Origin: an uncultured Roseburia sp.
GTDB taxonomy: Bacteria; Bacillota_A; Clostridia; Lachnospirales; Lachnospiraceae
Reading direction: 5' to 3'
Length of the DNA: 18,069 nucleotides
Assembly (NCBI GenBank): GCA_900753715.1
Contig: CAAEAE010000164.1
Span: forward strand, 1 to 18,069
Shown: in pieces, positions 1 through 7,180 of the stretch
How positions within the stretch are numbered: position 1 is the stretch's first letter
How the letters are laid out: each line of letters opens with the position of its first letter
Notes under the pieces: model-generated
Database searches by the model: none
What the model was told of the DNA's origin: nothing
Seen by the model: only the letters and a program-made list of their open reading frames with translations
Translations under genes and position numbers: made by a program

Positions 1-1
1 C

Positions 2-70
2 AGACGGCAGGTGAAACAGGCGGGTGTTTCGGAGAATGCCATGGAGCTGATACAAAATCACACAGGTTAG
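2..70 (+). CDS. C-terminal end of an unidentified upstream gene (partial)
   Basis: An open frame enters from the window edge and stops at TAG 68-70. The visible tail is 22 residues (ends MELIQNHTG), hydrophilic and probably helical. It is too short to assign to a family. It is called coding only because the frame is open to the edge and because the next gene starts 15 bp later with a purine-rich ribosome binding site and no visible promoter or terminator between them, which suggests co-transcription with the reductase gene. Confidence 0.45.
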   Translation, partial: RRQVKQAGVSENAMELIQNHTG

Positions 71-85
71 GAGTAAGAAGAGAGT

Positions 86-1219
86 ATGACAAATGAATTA
101 AAGAGGGAACTTGATAAAAAACTCGGATTTGGCTGTATGCGCCTTCCGGTTTTAAACGGAGATAACGAGCAGATTGATGATGCACAGTTTTGTAAAATGA
201 TTGACTCGTTTTTGGAGCAGGGATTTATGTACTTTGACACGGCATATCCGTACCATAATGAGAAATCCGAGGCGGCTGTGCGGCGCTGCCTGGTCGAAAG
301 ACACGAGAGAAGCAGCTTTTATCTGGCAGATAAGATGCCGGTATGGCTGATAAAAAATGAAGAGGACTACGAGCGCATTTTCCAGACACAGCTTGAGAGA
401 TGTGGTGTGGAGTATTTTGACTTTTATCTGCTTCATGCGATGAACAGAGAGCGTGCAAAGGAAACAGAAGAGATGGGCGGATTTGATTTTGTGCGCCGGA
501 TGAAAGCGGAGGGCAAAATCAGACATATCGGTTTTTCGTTCCATGACTCGGCGGAGGCACTCGATGAAATTTTAAGCCGCCATCCGGAGATGGAGTTTGT
601 GCAGCTTCAAATTAATTACTATGACTGGGAGTCCGAGAGCGTGCAGTCGAGAAAATGCTATGAGACGGCAGTCCGCTACGGTAAGGCAGTCATCGTCATG
701 GAGCCGGTAAAGGGCGGTACGCTTGCTAATCTTGTAAAGGAGCCGGCAGAGGTGTTAAGAAAGCTGGATGAAAAGGCATCGTTTGCCTCCTATGCAGTAC
801 GTTTTGCAGCATCGCTTGAGGGTGTAGTGATGGTGTTGAGCGGAATGTCCGACTGGGCGCAGTTACAGGACAACACTTCCTATATGAGGGAGTTTAAACC
901 GTTAAATCCCGAAGAAAAACAGGCGATTGAGAAGGTAGTGGAAGAGCTTGCAAAGCTGCCGACGATTCCCTGTACCAAATGTCGTTATTGTGTGGAGGGA
1001 TGTCCGAAAAAGATTCAGATACCGGATTTGTTTGAAACCTACAACATGACGGTACAGTTTGGAGTGACAGATGACTACAAAAGACGTTATAAAGAACAGA
1101 CCGCAGAAGAACATGGAAAAGCAGATGACTGTATCCGATGCGGCAAATGTGAGGGACAGTGCCCTCAGCATTTACAGATTCGGAAGCTGCTTGAAAATGT
1201 AGCACAGACATTTGCCTAA
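86..1219 (+). CDS. Aldo/keto reductase with C-terminal 4Fe-4S ferredoxin domain
   Basis: A 377-residue oxidoreductase. Residues 1-280 or so form an aldo/keto reductase TIM barrel. The expected catalytic tetrad is visible: Asp51 and Tyr56 in the FDTAYPYHNE motif, Lys83 in ADKMP and His117 in YLLHAMN. The C-terminus adds two 4Fe-4S motifs of the CxxCxxCxxxCP type, at Cys296/299/302/306 and Cys349/352/355/359. This fusion is a known subfamily common in anaerobic Firmicutes, where electrons may pass between a nicotinamide cofactor and iron-sulfur centres. The physiological substrate is unknown and cannot be read from the sequence. The start at 86 follows AGAAGAGAG at short spacing, 15 bp after the preceding stop. 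The protein has no signal peptide or membrane segment, so it is presumably cytoplasmic. Its stop codon overlaps the end of the convergent ktrA gene by 4 bp. Confidence 0.93.
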   Translation: MTNELKRELDKKLGFGCMRLPVLNGDNEQIDDAQFCKMIDSFLEQGFMYFDTAYPYHNEKSEAAVRRCLVERHERSSFYLADKMPVWLIKNEEDYERIFQTQLERCGVEYFDFYLLHAMNRERAKETEEMGGFDFVRRMKAEGKIRHIGFSFHDSAEALDEILSRHPEMEFVQLQINYYDWESESVQSRKCYETAVRYGKAVIVMEPVKGGTLANLVKEPAEVLRKLDEKASFASYAVRFAASLEGVVMVLSGMSDWAQLQDNTSYMREFKPLNPEEKQAIEKVVEELAKLPTIPCTKCRYCVEGCPKKIQIPDLFETYNMTVQFGVTDDYKRRYKEQTAEEHGKADDCIRCGKCEGQCPQHLQIRKLLENVAQTFA

Positions 1220-1866
1220 AGTTTTTTGACGATTTTTTCAATGTCAGTCTGATGACCAATCATCATCAAATGTTCCTGGGGCTCGAAAACATAGTCGGGA
1301 CCCGGGAGCAGATTCATATTGCCGTCGGTCTTGATACCAATGATGTTGACATGGTATTTTGCCCGGATATTGGCATCTTTGAGTGTGTGCCCAATCCAGT
1401 CTGGAAGCGGTGCAATTTCGTAGATTGAGAATCCATTTCCAAGCTCCACATAATCAAATACCTGGTTTGCAGAAAAGCGGACAGCGACTTTCTCCGCAAT
1501 ATCCCGGTCAGGGTAGATTACCTCATCTGCACCGTTTTTTAAGAGAAACTTGGCGTGAATGTCACGGTTTGCCTTGCTGATGACATAACGCGCACCACAT
1601 TCTTTTAACAGATTGGTAATTTCAAGACTGCTCTGGAAGTTCTCTCCGATGCAGACAAAGCACAGGTCAAAGTGGCTGACACCAAGTGTCTTTAATACTT
1701 TTGGGTTTGTACAGTCACCGATTTTAGCGCTGACAACTAACGGCAGCAGGTCTTCAAGGCTTTCCTCACTGCGGTCTACAATCATAATTTCATTGTCTAA
1801 TTCCGCTAATTTCTTGCAGAGATGGGTGCCAAAGCGTCCGAGTCCGATAATTAAAATTGATTTCAT
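1216..1866 (-). CDS. ktrA: Potassium uptake regulatory subunit, TrkA/KtrA family (RCK domain)
   Basis: A 216-residue cytoplasmic gating subunit for the adjacent potassium translocator. The N-terminus is a Rossmann nucleotide-binding fold with glycines in IIGLGRFGTHL (Gly8, Gly10, Gly13) and an acidic residue at the end of the second strand (IMIVDRSEE, Asp31), the usual NAD/ATP-binding pattern of RCK_N domains. The last 80 or so residues resemble RCK_C (TrkA_C). In related Firmicutes proteins this domain binds c-di-AMP, but whether this one does is inference. A single RCK_N/RCK_C pair of about 220 residues fits KtrA of Gram-positive bacteria rather than the doubled 458-residue TrkA of E. coli. 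The start has GGAGA 7 nt upstream. It lies 14 bp downstream of ktrB on the same strand, so the two form an operon. Its TAG overlaps the tail of the convergent reductase gene. Confidence 0.93.
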   Translation of the reverse strand: MKSILIIGLGRFGTHLCKKLAELDNEIMIVDRSEESLEDLLPLVVSAKIGDCTNPKVLKTLGVSHFDLCFVCIGENFQSSLEITNLLKECGARYVISKANRDIHAKFLLKNGADEVIYPDRDIAEKVAVRFSANQVFDYVELGNGFSIYEIAPLPDWIGHTLKDANIRAKYHVNIIGIKTDGNMNLLPGPDYVFEPQEHLMMIGHQTDIEKIVKKL

Positions 1867-1880
1867 AATAATTCTCCTTT

Positions 1881-3221
1881 TTATCCGATATTGATATGTT
1901 CTACAGGCTGTTCAATGTGTGTCAGTTTTTTATGGTCTGTAAAGGAAAGTGCAAAGGAAAGGCTTCCTAAGCGTCCTAAGTACATCAGGAAAATCAAAAT
2001 AAACTGCGATGCAACGGTGAGACTTCGTGTGATTCCGGTCGTCATTCCAACGGTACAGACTGCGGATATGACTTCAAACATCGCGTCGCTGAGCGAAAAC
2101 GGCTGCATTGCGCAGAGCGCAAGCGTGGCGCTTAAGGTCAGAAGCAGGTAGATGCAGACTAACGCAGAAGCCTTTGAAACAGTGGCATCATCAATCCGCC
2201 GACCGAAAATATTGGTTCCAGGCATCCGAAGCAGGGTGGAACGTAAGTGAAGCAGCAGAACAAAAATAGTCGCGACTTTCACACCGCCCGCAGTCGAACC
2301 GGATGCACCGCCGATAAACATTAAGATGATGGTTAAAAGCTTGCTTCCCTCCGAGAGTGCTCCGGTGTCCGTTGTGTTAAAGCCCGCTGTACGCGGCGTG
2401 ATGGCGGCAAAGAGCGAACTTAACAGTTTTTCCGGTGTGCTCATGCCTGCAAACAGCCTGTTCCCTTCCAGCAGGTAAAAAAGCAGTGTACCAAAGACGA
2501 TTAACGCCACGCTCATGGACAGTACCATTTTGGACTGAAGACTGTAGCGGCGGAAATGAAGTCTGTGGTCAAAAATATCGCTCCATACGAAAAATCCGGC
2601 ACCGCCGACTAAAATCAGCACACATAAGGTCAGCGACACAAACGGGTCATTGTAATAGCCCATAAAGGAGGATTCACCAAACTGCGCCATCAGGTCAAAG
2701 CCAGCATTACAGAAAGCGGAAATCGAATGAAAGATGCCGCAGTAAAGGGCTTTCCCAAATCCCATTTTCGGATAGAATCGGATGGTCAGGATAACTGCAC
2801 CGACACCCTCAAAAAGGAAGGTTCCAATCATGGCACGGCGAATCAGATGCAGGATGCCGCCGATATCCAATACATTAAAACTGTCTCTGAGCCAGCCGCG
2901 CTGCTTGAGGCTGATTTTACGGTGCAAAAGCATGGCAACGGATGCACCAAGCGTGATAAAGCCGAGACCGCCGACCTGTATCAGAAAAAGGATAATAAGC
3001 TGTCCGGCAACCGACCAGTAGCTTCCGGTATCTACAAGAGACAGACCGGTTACGCAGGAGGCGCTTGTGGAAGTAAAGAGCGCCGTCATAAGCGGCGTCC
3101 AGGTTCTGCTCTTAGAGGCAAAGGGAAAAGATAACAGTATCGTGCCAAGCAGTATCAGCAGAAAAAATCCGACTGCCATTAACTGCATACCGGATAAATT
3201 TTTTAAACGTTTCAGGTTCAT
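1881..3221 (-). CDS. ktrB: Potassium uptake translocator subunit, TrkH/KtrB family
   Basis: An integral membrane K+ (possibly Na+-coupled) translocator of 446 residues. Four pore loops, each with its selectivity-filter glycine region, can be seen: SASCVTGLSL near residue 55, FCNAGFDLM, TPRTAGFNTTD and CTVGMTTGI. They are separated by hydrophobic helices, the four-repeat TrkH/KtrB plan. The C-terminal stretch rich in small and hydrophobic residues (LMYLGRLGSLSF) is typical. The frame is open upstream to an ATG at 3284. That ATG has no ribosome binding site, lies inside a TATAAT-like element and would add a non-hydrophobic 21-residue extension. I therefore prefer the ATG at 3219-3221 (MNLKRLKNLSG), which has GGGAGG about 13 nt upstream, a rather long spacing that leaves some doubt. 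It is translated ahead of ktrA. Confidence 0.92.
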   Translation of the reverse strand: MNLKRLKNLSGMQLMAVGFFLLILLGTILLSFPFASKSRTWTPLMTALFTSTSASCVTGLSLVDTGSYWSVAGQLIILFLIQVGGLGFITLGASVAMLLHRKISLKQRGWLRDSFNVLDIGGILHLIRRAMIGTFLFEGVGAVILTIRFYPKMGFGKALYCGIFHSISAFCNAGFDLMAQFGESSFMGYYNDPFVSLTLCVLILVGGAGFFVWSDIFDHRLHFRRYSLQSKMVLSMSVALIVFGTLLFYLLEGNRLFAGMSTPEKLLSSLFAAITPRTAGFNTTDTGALSEGSKLLTIILMFIGGASGSTAGGVKVATIFVLLLHLRSTLLRMPGTNIFGRRIDDATVSKASALVCIYLLLTLSATLALCAMQPFSLSDAMFEVISAVCTVGMTTGITRSLTVASQFILIFLMYLGRLGSLSFALSFTDHKKLTHIEQPVEHINIG

Positions 3222-3282
3222 AATCGGAAAAAGTCCTCCCCGGTGTTTTCTCAAAATCTGGTTGTGAAACAATCCGCAAACC

Positions 3283-3288
3283 ATTATA
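3283..3288 (-). promoter_or_regulatory. Candidate -10 element for the ktrBA operon
   Basis: The minus strand reads TATAAT here, about 60 nt upstream of the preferred ktrB start. No convincing -35 hexamer sits 16-18 nt further upstream, so the call is weak. It supports the shorter ktrB start, because the alternative ATG at 3284 overlaps this element. Confidence 0.35.
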
Positions 3289-3308
3289 ATATGTTATAAT
3301 GAAAATCG

Positions 3309-3331
3309 GTTGTAGAGATACAACAGTATCT
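3309..3331. promoter_or_regulatory. Two overlapping palindromes, candidate operator between divergent genes
   Basis: GTTGTAGAGATACAAC (3309-3324) has perfect 6-bp arms around GAGA. AGATACAACAGTATCT (3316-3331) has perfect 6-bp arms around AACA. The two share 3316-3324, so only one can be extruded or bound symmetrically at a time. They lie across the -35/-10 interval of the rightward promoter and about 20 bp upstream of the leftward -10, a position suited to a dimeric repressor or to two competing states. No regulator gene is adjacent, and I cannot name the protein that would bind. Confidence 0.4.
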
Positions 3332-3338
3332 ATTATAC
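3310..3338 (+). promoter_or_regulatory. Candidate sigma-A promoter for the 3355-5752 gene group
   Basis: TTGTAG at 3310-3315 and TTATAC at 3333-3338 are separated by 17 bp. This puts transcription start near 3345, just before GAGGTGA and the ATG at 3355, so the untranslated leader would be very short. The -35 matches only four of six consensus positions. The element overlaps two palindromes, described separately. Confidence 0.45.
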
Positions 3339-3354
3339 ACTATGAGGTGAGAAA

Positions 3355-3954
3355 ATGGACATAATTTTTCTGTTGATTATCATTGGGGTTATTTTGAGTA
3401 AAGCGCAGAAGAAAAAGGCGAAGGAGGCAGAGCAGCCGAAGCCGAATCAGCCGAGGACAGCACAGCCAGTCCCGAATCGGGAGTTTCGGCCGAAACCGAG
3501 CCAGCCGAAGCCGAACCAGCCAGTCCCGAATCAGCCGAGAACGGCACAGCGCACACAGCCTACGCATCCTACGCAGCGCACGCAGCCTTCTGCCGAAGAG
3601 CGGCTTAAGATGCAGAACTTAAAGGCAGAGCTGCAGAAAAAGCATGGAAGCGCAAAAAAAGCGCAGCAAAAACCGACTGTAGATATTTTACTTCCAAAGG
3701 AGGAAAACATTGTAAACCGTGCGTCAGACAATGTGCTGGAGAATGATGCAGATATTCTCCGGATGCAGATGGATGCGGCGAGGGAGGACAATTATGGAAG
3801 CAGCATTGCAGGAATCCAGATGGAAAGTCCACTCATGAAGGAAGTCGAGGATTTGATGATAAAGGGATACAGCGGTGGACTGACCAATCCACGCGACTTT
3901 GTGGCAGAGGGAATAGCGCTTTTAAACAGCTATGAATTACAGGAAACAGAATAG
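3355..3954 (+). CDS. Single-pass membrane protein with Pro/Gln/Asn-rich linker, function unknown
   Basis: A 199-residue protein of no family I recognise. Residues 2-15 ([14 protein letters not shown]) form a hydrophobic segment followed at once by a basic stretch (KAQKKKAKE). This orientation suggests an N-terminal membrane anchor with the bulk of the protein in the cytoplasm. Residues 25-82 or so are low complexity, built from imperfect repeats such as PKPNQP, PVPNQP and PRTAQ, then TQPTHPTQ. Residues 83-199 are charged and probably helical, ending in a more ordered segment ([25 protein letters not shown]). GAGGTGA lies 5 nt before the ATG. It is the first gene of a rightward group. The next gene starts 10 bp after its stop, or overlaps it by 23 bp if the earlier ATG is used. 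The anchor, disordered linker and folded tail suggest a tethering or scaffold role, but this is speculation. Confidence 0.8.
   Translation: MDIIFLLIIIGVILSKAQKKKAKEAEQPKPNQPRTAQPVPNREFRPKPSQPKPNQPVPNQPRTAQRTQPTHPTQRTQPSAEERLKMQNLKAELQKKHGSAKKAQQKPTVDILLPKEENIVNRASDNVLENDADILRMQMDAAREDNYGSSIAGIQMESPLMKEVEDLMIKGYSGGLTNPRDFVAEGIALLNSYELQETE
3433..3550 (+). repeat. Imperfect internal direct repeats encoding the Pro/Gln/Asn-rich linker
   Basis: CAGCCGAAGCCGAA occurs at 3433-3446 and 3502-3515. CAGCCAGTCCCGAATC occurs at 3463-3478 and 3517-3532. A GAATCAGCCGAG unit followed by near-identical sequence begins near 3443 and 3527. The repeats keep the reading frame and are in a shuffled order, consistent with successive in-frame duplications. 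The block is visibly richer in C than the neighbouring genes. Confidence 0.75.
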
Positions 3955-3964
3955 AAAGGCAGAA

Positions 3965-4555
3965 ATGAGAGACATGGAACGTATTCCGGTAAGCGGTGAA
4001 ATTTACCGTCATTTCAAAAATAAATTATATCAGATTATTACGGTGGCAAAACATTCCGAGACAGGCGAAGAGCTTGTGATTTATCAGGCATTGTATGGAG
4101 ACTTTAGCGTGTATGCAAGACCACTTGCGATGTTCGTAAGCGAGGTTGACCATGAGAAGTACCCGGATGTGACACAGAAGTACCGCTTTGAGCGCATGGA
4201 GCGGGAAACGCTTAGAGCAGCAAAGCAGATATTCTCTGCTGGGGAAAAGGTAGCTGACGGAGAGGAACTGTCCGGCGGGCAGAACCAGTTTGTTGTGCAG
4301 AGACCGTCCGACACAAGGGAGGCAGAAGAGCCGGAGGTAAATCCGAGACTGATGCAGTTTTTGGATGCCGATGATTTTGAGGAAAAGTATAATGTTTTAG
4401 TTGGAATGAGAGACGAGATTGACGATAATCTGCTCAATGCAATGGCGGTGTCCATTGACGCGGTGCTTCCGGAAGGAGATTTGTCCGAGCGCTATGATGC
4501 GTTAAAGTATACGGTGCGCACAAGAGGACGTTACGAGAGCTTAAGACTGCGGTAA
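3965..4555 (+). CDS. DUF1653-type protein with C-terminal extension
   Basis: A 197-residue cytoplasmic protein. Residues 5-70 or so ([23 protein letters not shown], then [20 protein letters not shown]) match the DUF1653 pattern of a small beta-rich domain that begins with a YRHFKxKxY motif. Its biochemical function is not established. The remaining 125 residues are an acidic extension. It contains [23 protein letters not shown], which resembles a helical regulatory tail, and I do not recognise a second domain. The frame also has an ATG at 3932 that would overlap the upstream gene by 23 bp, but this lacks a ribosome binding site. The ATG at 3965 has AAAGG 5 nt upstream and starts just before the conserved domain. 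The tight spacing on both sides indicates co-transcription with the membrane protein and the methyltransferase. Confidence 0.8.
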   Translation: MRDMERIPVSGEIYRHFKNKLYQIITVAKHSETGEELVIYQALYGDFSVYARPLAMFVSEVDHEKYPDVTQKYRFERMERETLRAAKQIFSAGEKVADGEELSGGQNQFVVQRPSDTREAEEPEVNPRLMQFLDADDFEEKYNVLVGMRDEIDDNLLNAMAVSIDAVLPEGDLSERYDALKYTVRTRGRYESLRLR

Positions 4556-4591
4556 CGGGCGGATAGGAATACGATAGATGAGGAAGTGTGT

Positions 4592-5752
4592 ATGGCAGAA
4601 TTAGAGCAGGCATTGAGAGAGATTGCGGCAGCGGATGTATACAAGATTGTAATCAGTAAACCGTCGGCAAAGGACAGCAACTATCAGAAGATTGTGGTAG
4701 AGCAGAAGGAATCCTATTATCAGGCAGCAGCTTATACTGCAAAACAGGTATTTCATCAGAATATTCCAACAGAGGAGCTGGCTGAATATCTGGTAAGTAC
4801 GGTGACAGGGGTCTATTTGCAGGTAAATGCCTGGGAGGAGGGCATGGAGCATATGCTCTTAATCTCCAAAAAGGGAAAGGTTTCCTATCAGAGAAAGAAG
4901 GCAGCTGGAAACGTGGCAAAGTCAGACAGCTCCCATAACCGGAAAAAACAGTATCTGTTAAAAGAAGGCGAGCCGATACCTCCGCTTGTCGATATGGGAA
5001 TTTTCACGGAACAGGGTAAAGTCGTAAAGTCCATGTACGATAAGTTCCGGCAGATTAACCGCTTTTTGGAAATCATTGAGGATGCGATGAAGGAATACCC
5101 GTATGAGCATTTAAATATCATTGATTTTGGATGTGGAAAATCATATCTGACATTTGTCTTATATTACTATTTCGCAGAGATTAAAAAGCGGGATGTGACA
5201 ATTGTCGGACTGGACTTGAAAGAGGATGTCATAAGGCACTGCAACGAAGCGGCAGAGCGCTACGGATACAAGAACTTACATTTTGAAGTGGGAGATATCA
5301 ACGGCTATCATGCTGATTTTCCGGTGGATATGGTGGTGACGCTTCACGCTTGTGATACGGCGACAGACTATGCACTTTATAATGCTATCTGCTGGAATGC
5401 AAAAATGATTTTTTCTGTTCCGTGCTGTCAGCATGAGTTGAATCAGCAGATTGAGACCGAACAGTTTGGAATTTTATCCCGTTACGGAATCATAAAGGAG
5501 CGTTTTTGTGCGCTTGCAACGGATGCAATCAGGGCAAATCTGTTAGAGTGCTGCGGCTACCGGACACAGCTTCTTGAATTTATTGATTTTGCACATACTC
5601 CCAAAAATATTCTGATTCGCGCGGTGCAGAAAAAAGTCGTTCCGGCATCGGTAAAGAAAAATTACCGTGGTGAGGCAGAACGGCTGATGGAAGAATTTCA
5701 TTTTGAGCCGACGCTCTACCGCCTGCTTACTGAGGCGGGAAAGTTAAAGTAG
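4592..5752 (+). CDS. Class I SAM-dependent methyltransferase (Methyltransf_32-like)
   Basis: A 386-residue protein. An N-terminal domain of about 150 residues with no clear motif precedes a Rossmann methyltransferase domain. Motif I is IIDFGCGKSY (Asp178 and the glycines after it), and the acidic SAM-ribose position is in IVGLDLKEDV. The diagnostic VTLHACDTATD stretch (His252 to Asp259) and the later FSVPCCQHELN motif place it with the Methyltransf_32 group. This group is thought to act on RNA or small molecules, but the substrate here is unknown. The frame could begin at GTG 4586, but the ATG at 4592 has GAGG at 8 nt spacing and is preferred. It sits 36 bp after the DUF1653 gene, likely as the last gene of that operon. 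Its final 26 bp overlap the 3' end of the convergent CYTH gene, leaving no room for an intergenic terminator. Confidence 0.87.
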   Translation: MAELEQALREIAAADVYKIVISKPSAKDSNYQKIVVEQKESYYQAAAYTAKQVFHQNIPTEELAEYLVSTVTGVYLQVNAWEEGMEHMLLISKKGKVSYQRKKAAGNVAKSDSSHNRKKQYLLKEGEPIPPLVDMGIFTEQGKVVKSMYDKFRQINRFLEIIEDAMKEYPYEHLNIIDFGCGKSYLTFVLYYYFAEIKKRDVTIVGLDLKEDVIRHCNEAAERYGYKNLHFEVGDINGYHADFPVDMVVTLHACDTATDYALYNAICWNAKMIFSVPCCQHELNQQIETEQFGILSRYGIIKERFCALATDAIRANLLECCGYRTQLLEFIDFAHTPKNILIRAVQKKVVPASVKKNYRGEAERLMEEFHFEPTLYRLLTEAGKLK

Positions 5753-6194
5753 AGCGTTTGCTTAAGGTACTGTTGTGATATTCGGTGGAAAAAGTGACAT
5801 CTTTCCCGAACCACTCCGGCGGGGTAAAGGTGTTTGCGGCTTCCTCGGATTCAAATTCAACCTCCACAAGCTGCAATGGTGCAAGATTTCCTGCAAAAAT
5901 ATCCAGCTCTGCGGTATGGCCGCAGGAGAGCGGAATGAGATAGCGGCGCTTGGCGATGAGGATGCCATCAATTTTTTCTTTCAGATGTTCAAAGGATTCC
6001 TTGGTGAGCGGAAGATTATATTCTTCGCGCACGAGGAGTCCTTTTCCTTTATAAGTCAGCGTGTATTTGTCGTTTCCACGGCGGATGCGTACGACAGGGT
6101 CGGTGCAAAGATACCCCTGCTCGATTTCCTTAAAAGGATAGCTGTCGAGATTGTCGGGAAGCGATTTGACGAGATATTTGCGTTCGATTTCCAT
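5727..6194 (-). CDS. CYTH-domain protein (triphosphate tunnel metalloenzyme family)
   Basis: A 155-residue protein made of a single CYTH domain. The hallmark ExExK signature is at the N-terminus (MEIERKYLV, Glu2, Glu4, Lys6). It is followed by alternating basic and acidic strands that would line the tunnel: VVRIRRGNDKYTLTYKG, AKRRYLIPL, AELDIF and LVEVEFES. The family hydrolyses inorganic tripolyphosphate or other triphosphates with a divalent metal, or acts as adenylate cyclase or thiamine triphosphatase in a few lineages. In small clostridial homologues a tripolyphosphatase-type activity is the most likely, as inference. AAAGGCGG lies 6 nt before the ATG. The gene is divergent from the DJ-1 gene and convergent with the methyltransferase, whose tail it overlaps by 26 bp. 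Confidence 0.9.
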   Translation of the reverse strand: MEIERKYLVKSLPDNLDSYPFKEIEQGYLCTDPVVRIRRGNDKYTLTYKGKGLLVREEYNLPLTKESFEHLKEKIDGILIAKRRYLIPLSCGHTAELDIFAGNLAPLQLVEVEFESEEAANTFTPPEWFGKDVTFSTEYHNSTLSKRSTLTFPPQ

Positions 6195-6224
6195 AAAAAA
6201 CCGCCTTTCTTTTTATCTGGTTTT

Positions 6225-6253
6225 ATTATGATTCATTGACGGAAAAATTGCAA
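6225..6253 (-). promoter_or_regulatory. Candidate promoter for the CYTH gene
   Basis: On the minus strand, TTGCAA (6248-6253) and CATAAT (6225-6230) are separated by exactly 17 bp, about 30 nt upstream of the CYTH start. It overlaps the opposite-facing promoter at 6236-6264, so the two polymerases could not occupy the region at once. Confidence 0.5.
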
Positions 6254-6264
6254 TCTATTATAAT
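6236..6264 (+). promoter_or_regulatory. Strong sigma-A promoter for the DJ-1/PfpI gene
   Basis: TTGACG (6236-6241) and TATAAT (6259-6264) are separated by 17 bp, a near-consensus vegetative promoter. Transcription would begin near 6271, leaving about 33 nt of leader with GGAGG before the ATG at 6304. Confidence 0.8.
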
Positions 6265-6303
6265 GATGGTAAACAGATTTTTTGGGAATGGAGGATAGAT
6301 ACA

Positions 6304-6867
6304 ATGAAGAAAATAGGAATTTTTATGGCGGACGGTTGTGAGGAGATTGAAGGACTTACCGTTGTAGATTTGGTGCGTCGTGCAAAACTGGAAATTGTGA
6401 TGATTTCCATCAGTGATACAAAAGAGGTGACCGGTTCTCACGGAGTGAAATTTATGGCGGATGCACTTGCATCAGAGGTGGATTTTGCATCATTGGACGG
6501 AATCGTTCTTCCGGGCGGAATGCCGGGAACAGTGCACCTTGGAGAAAGCGAGACGGTAAACCGCGTTATCCGCGAGTTTGCATCGGAAGGAAAGCTGGTT
6601 GCGGCAATCTGTGCAGCACCGAGCGTGCTTGGGGCAGCAGGACTGTTGCAGGGACAGTATGCAACCTGTCATCCGGGATTTGAAGAAAAACTGACTGGTG
6701 CAGTAACATCTACAGATGCAGTTATAATGGACGGCAATATCATCACCAGCCGAGGCATGGGAACTGCAATTGATTTTGGACTTGCAATCATTCGTTTCCT
6801 GACGGAGGATGAAGAATTATTAGACCATGTAAAGAAGGGAATTGTCTACCACAACCTGCAGGAGTAA
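6304..6867 (+). CDS. DJ-1/PfpI family protein (putative protein deglycase/glyoxalase-like)
   Basis: A 187-residue protein of the DJ-1 subfamily, full length for the family. The conserved acidic turn is DGCEEIEG, where Glu16 aligns with the glutamate that tunes the reactive cysteine. The nucleophile elbow is AAICAAPSVL with Cys103. A downstream histidine follows in ATCHPGFE, and the GIVLPGGMPG loop is present. Family members have been reported as methylglyoxal-handling enzymes, deglycases or redox-responsive chaperones. The exact activity is disputed in the field and cannot be settled here. It is monocistronic: it has its own near-consensus promoter and is followed directly by a strong hairpin terminator. 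Confidence 0.92.
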   Translation: MKKIGIFMADGCEEIEGLTVVDLVRRAKLEIVMISISDTKEVTGSHGVKFMADALASEVDFASLDGIVLPGGMPGTVHLGESETVNRVIREFASEGKLVAAICAAPSVLGAAGLLQGQYATCHPGFEEKLTGAVTSTDAVIMDGNIITSRGMGTAIDFGLAIIRFLTEDEELLDHVKKGIVYHNLQE

Positions 6868-6868
6868 T

Positions 6869-6921
6869 GAAAAAGACGGCTTTTCATCTTTTATTTTTAT
6901 AGATGGAAAGCCGTCTTTTTT
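6869..6921. terminator. Bidirectional rho-independent terminator
   Basis: A 20-bp stem with one G-U wobble is formed by 6870-6889 and 6901-6920, around an 11-nt A/T-rich loop. The G+C-rich core is GACGGC/GCCGTC. The arms begin with A-runs and end with T-runs, so each strand has a U-tract after the hairpin. It serves both the DJ-1 gene from the left and the spore protein gene from the right. Confidence 0.9.
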
Positions 6922-6932
6922 GTGAAGAGGAT

Positions 6933-7139
6933 TTATTTCATCTGCTCTTCCTGTTTCATGATCATTTTTTTCACCATCTCGCCGCCGATGCTTCCAGCCT
7001 GTGCAGAGGTAAGGTCACCGTTGTAACCGTCCTTTAACGGTACACCGATTTCGCTTGCAACTTCCTCTTTGAAGCGCTTCATAGCTTCCTTTGCCTGTGG
7101 CACTGCCATTTTGTTGCTTGAAGAATTAGATTCGCTCAT
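6933..7139 (-). CDS. Small acid-soluble spore protein, alpha/beta type
   Basis: A 68-residue DNA-binding spore protein. The family coats spore DNA in the A-like form, protects it against UV and heat, and is degraded on germination. Visible family features are KEAMKRFKEEVASEIGVPL (containing the region cut by the germination protease GPR), DGYNGDLTSAQAGSIGGEMVKKMI and a short polar N-terminus. An in-frame ATG at 7154 exists, but GGAGGTG sits 6 nt before the ATG at 7137-7139. That GGAGG would lie inside the coding sequence if the longer form were used, so the shorter start is chosen. It is isolated, with its own upstream element and the shared terminator downstream. It shows that the host makes endospores. 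Confidence 0.95.
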   Translation of the reverse strand: MSESNSSSNKMAVPQAKEAMKRFKEEVASEIGVPLKDGYNGDLTSAQAGSIGGEMVKKMIMKQEEQMK

Positions 7140-7180
7140 GATTTTCACCTCCATTTGTTGTTGGACTGATGTCCTGATGC

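Noticed and set aside
3222..3284. N-terminal extension of KtrB to the ATG at 3284
   Set aside because: There is no ribosome binding site, the ATG overlaps a TATAAT element, and the added residues are not typical of the family.
5775..6239. A 154-codon plus-strand frame opposite the CYTH gene
   Set aside because: The minus-strand frame has the ExExK signature and a ribosome binding site; this one is its complement and has neither.
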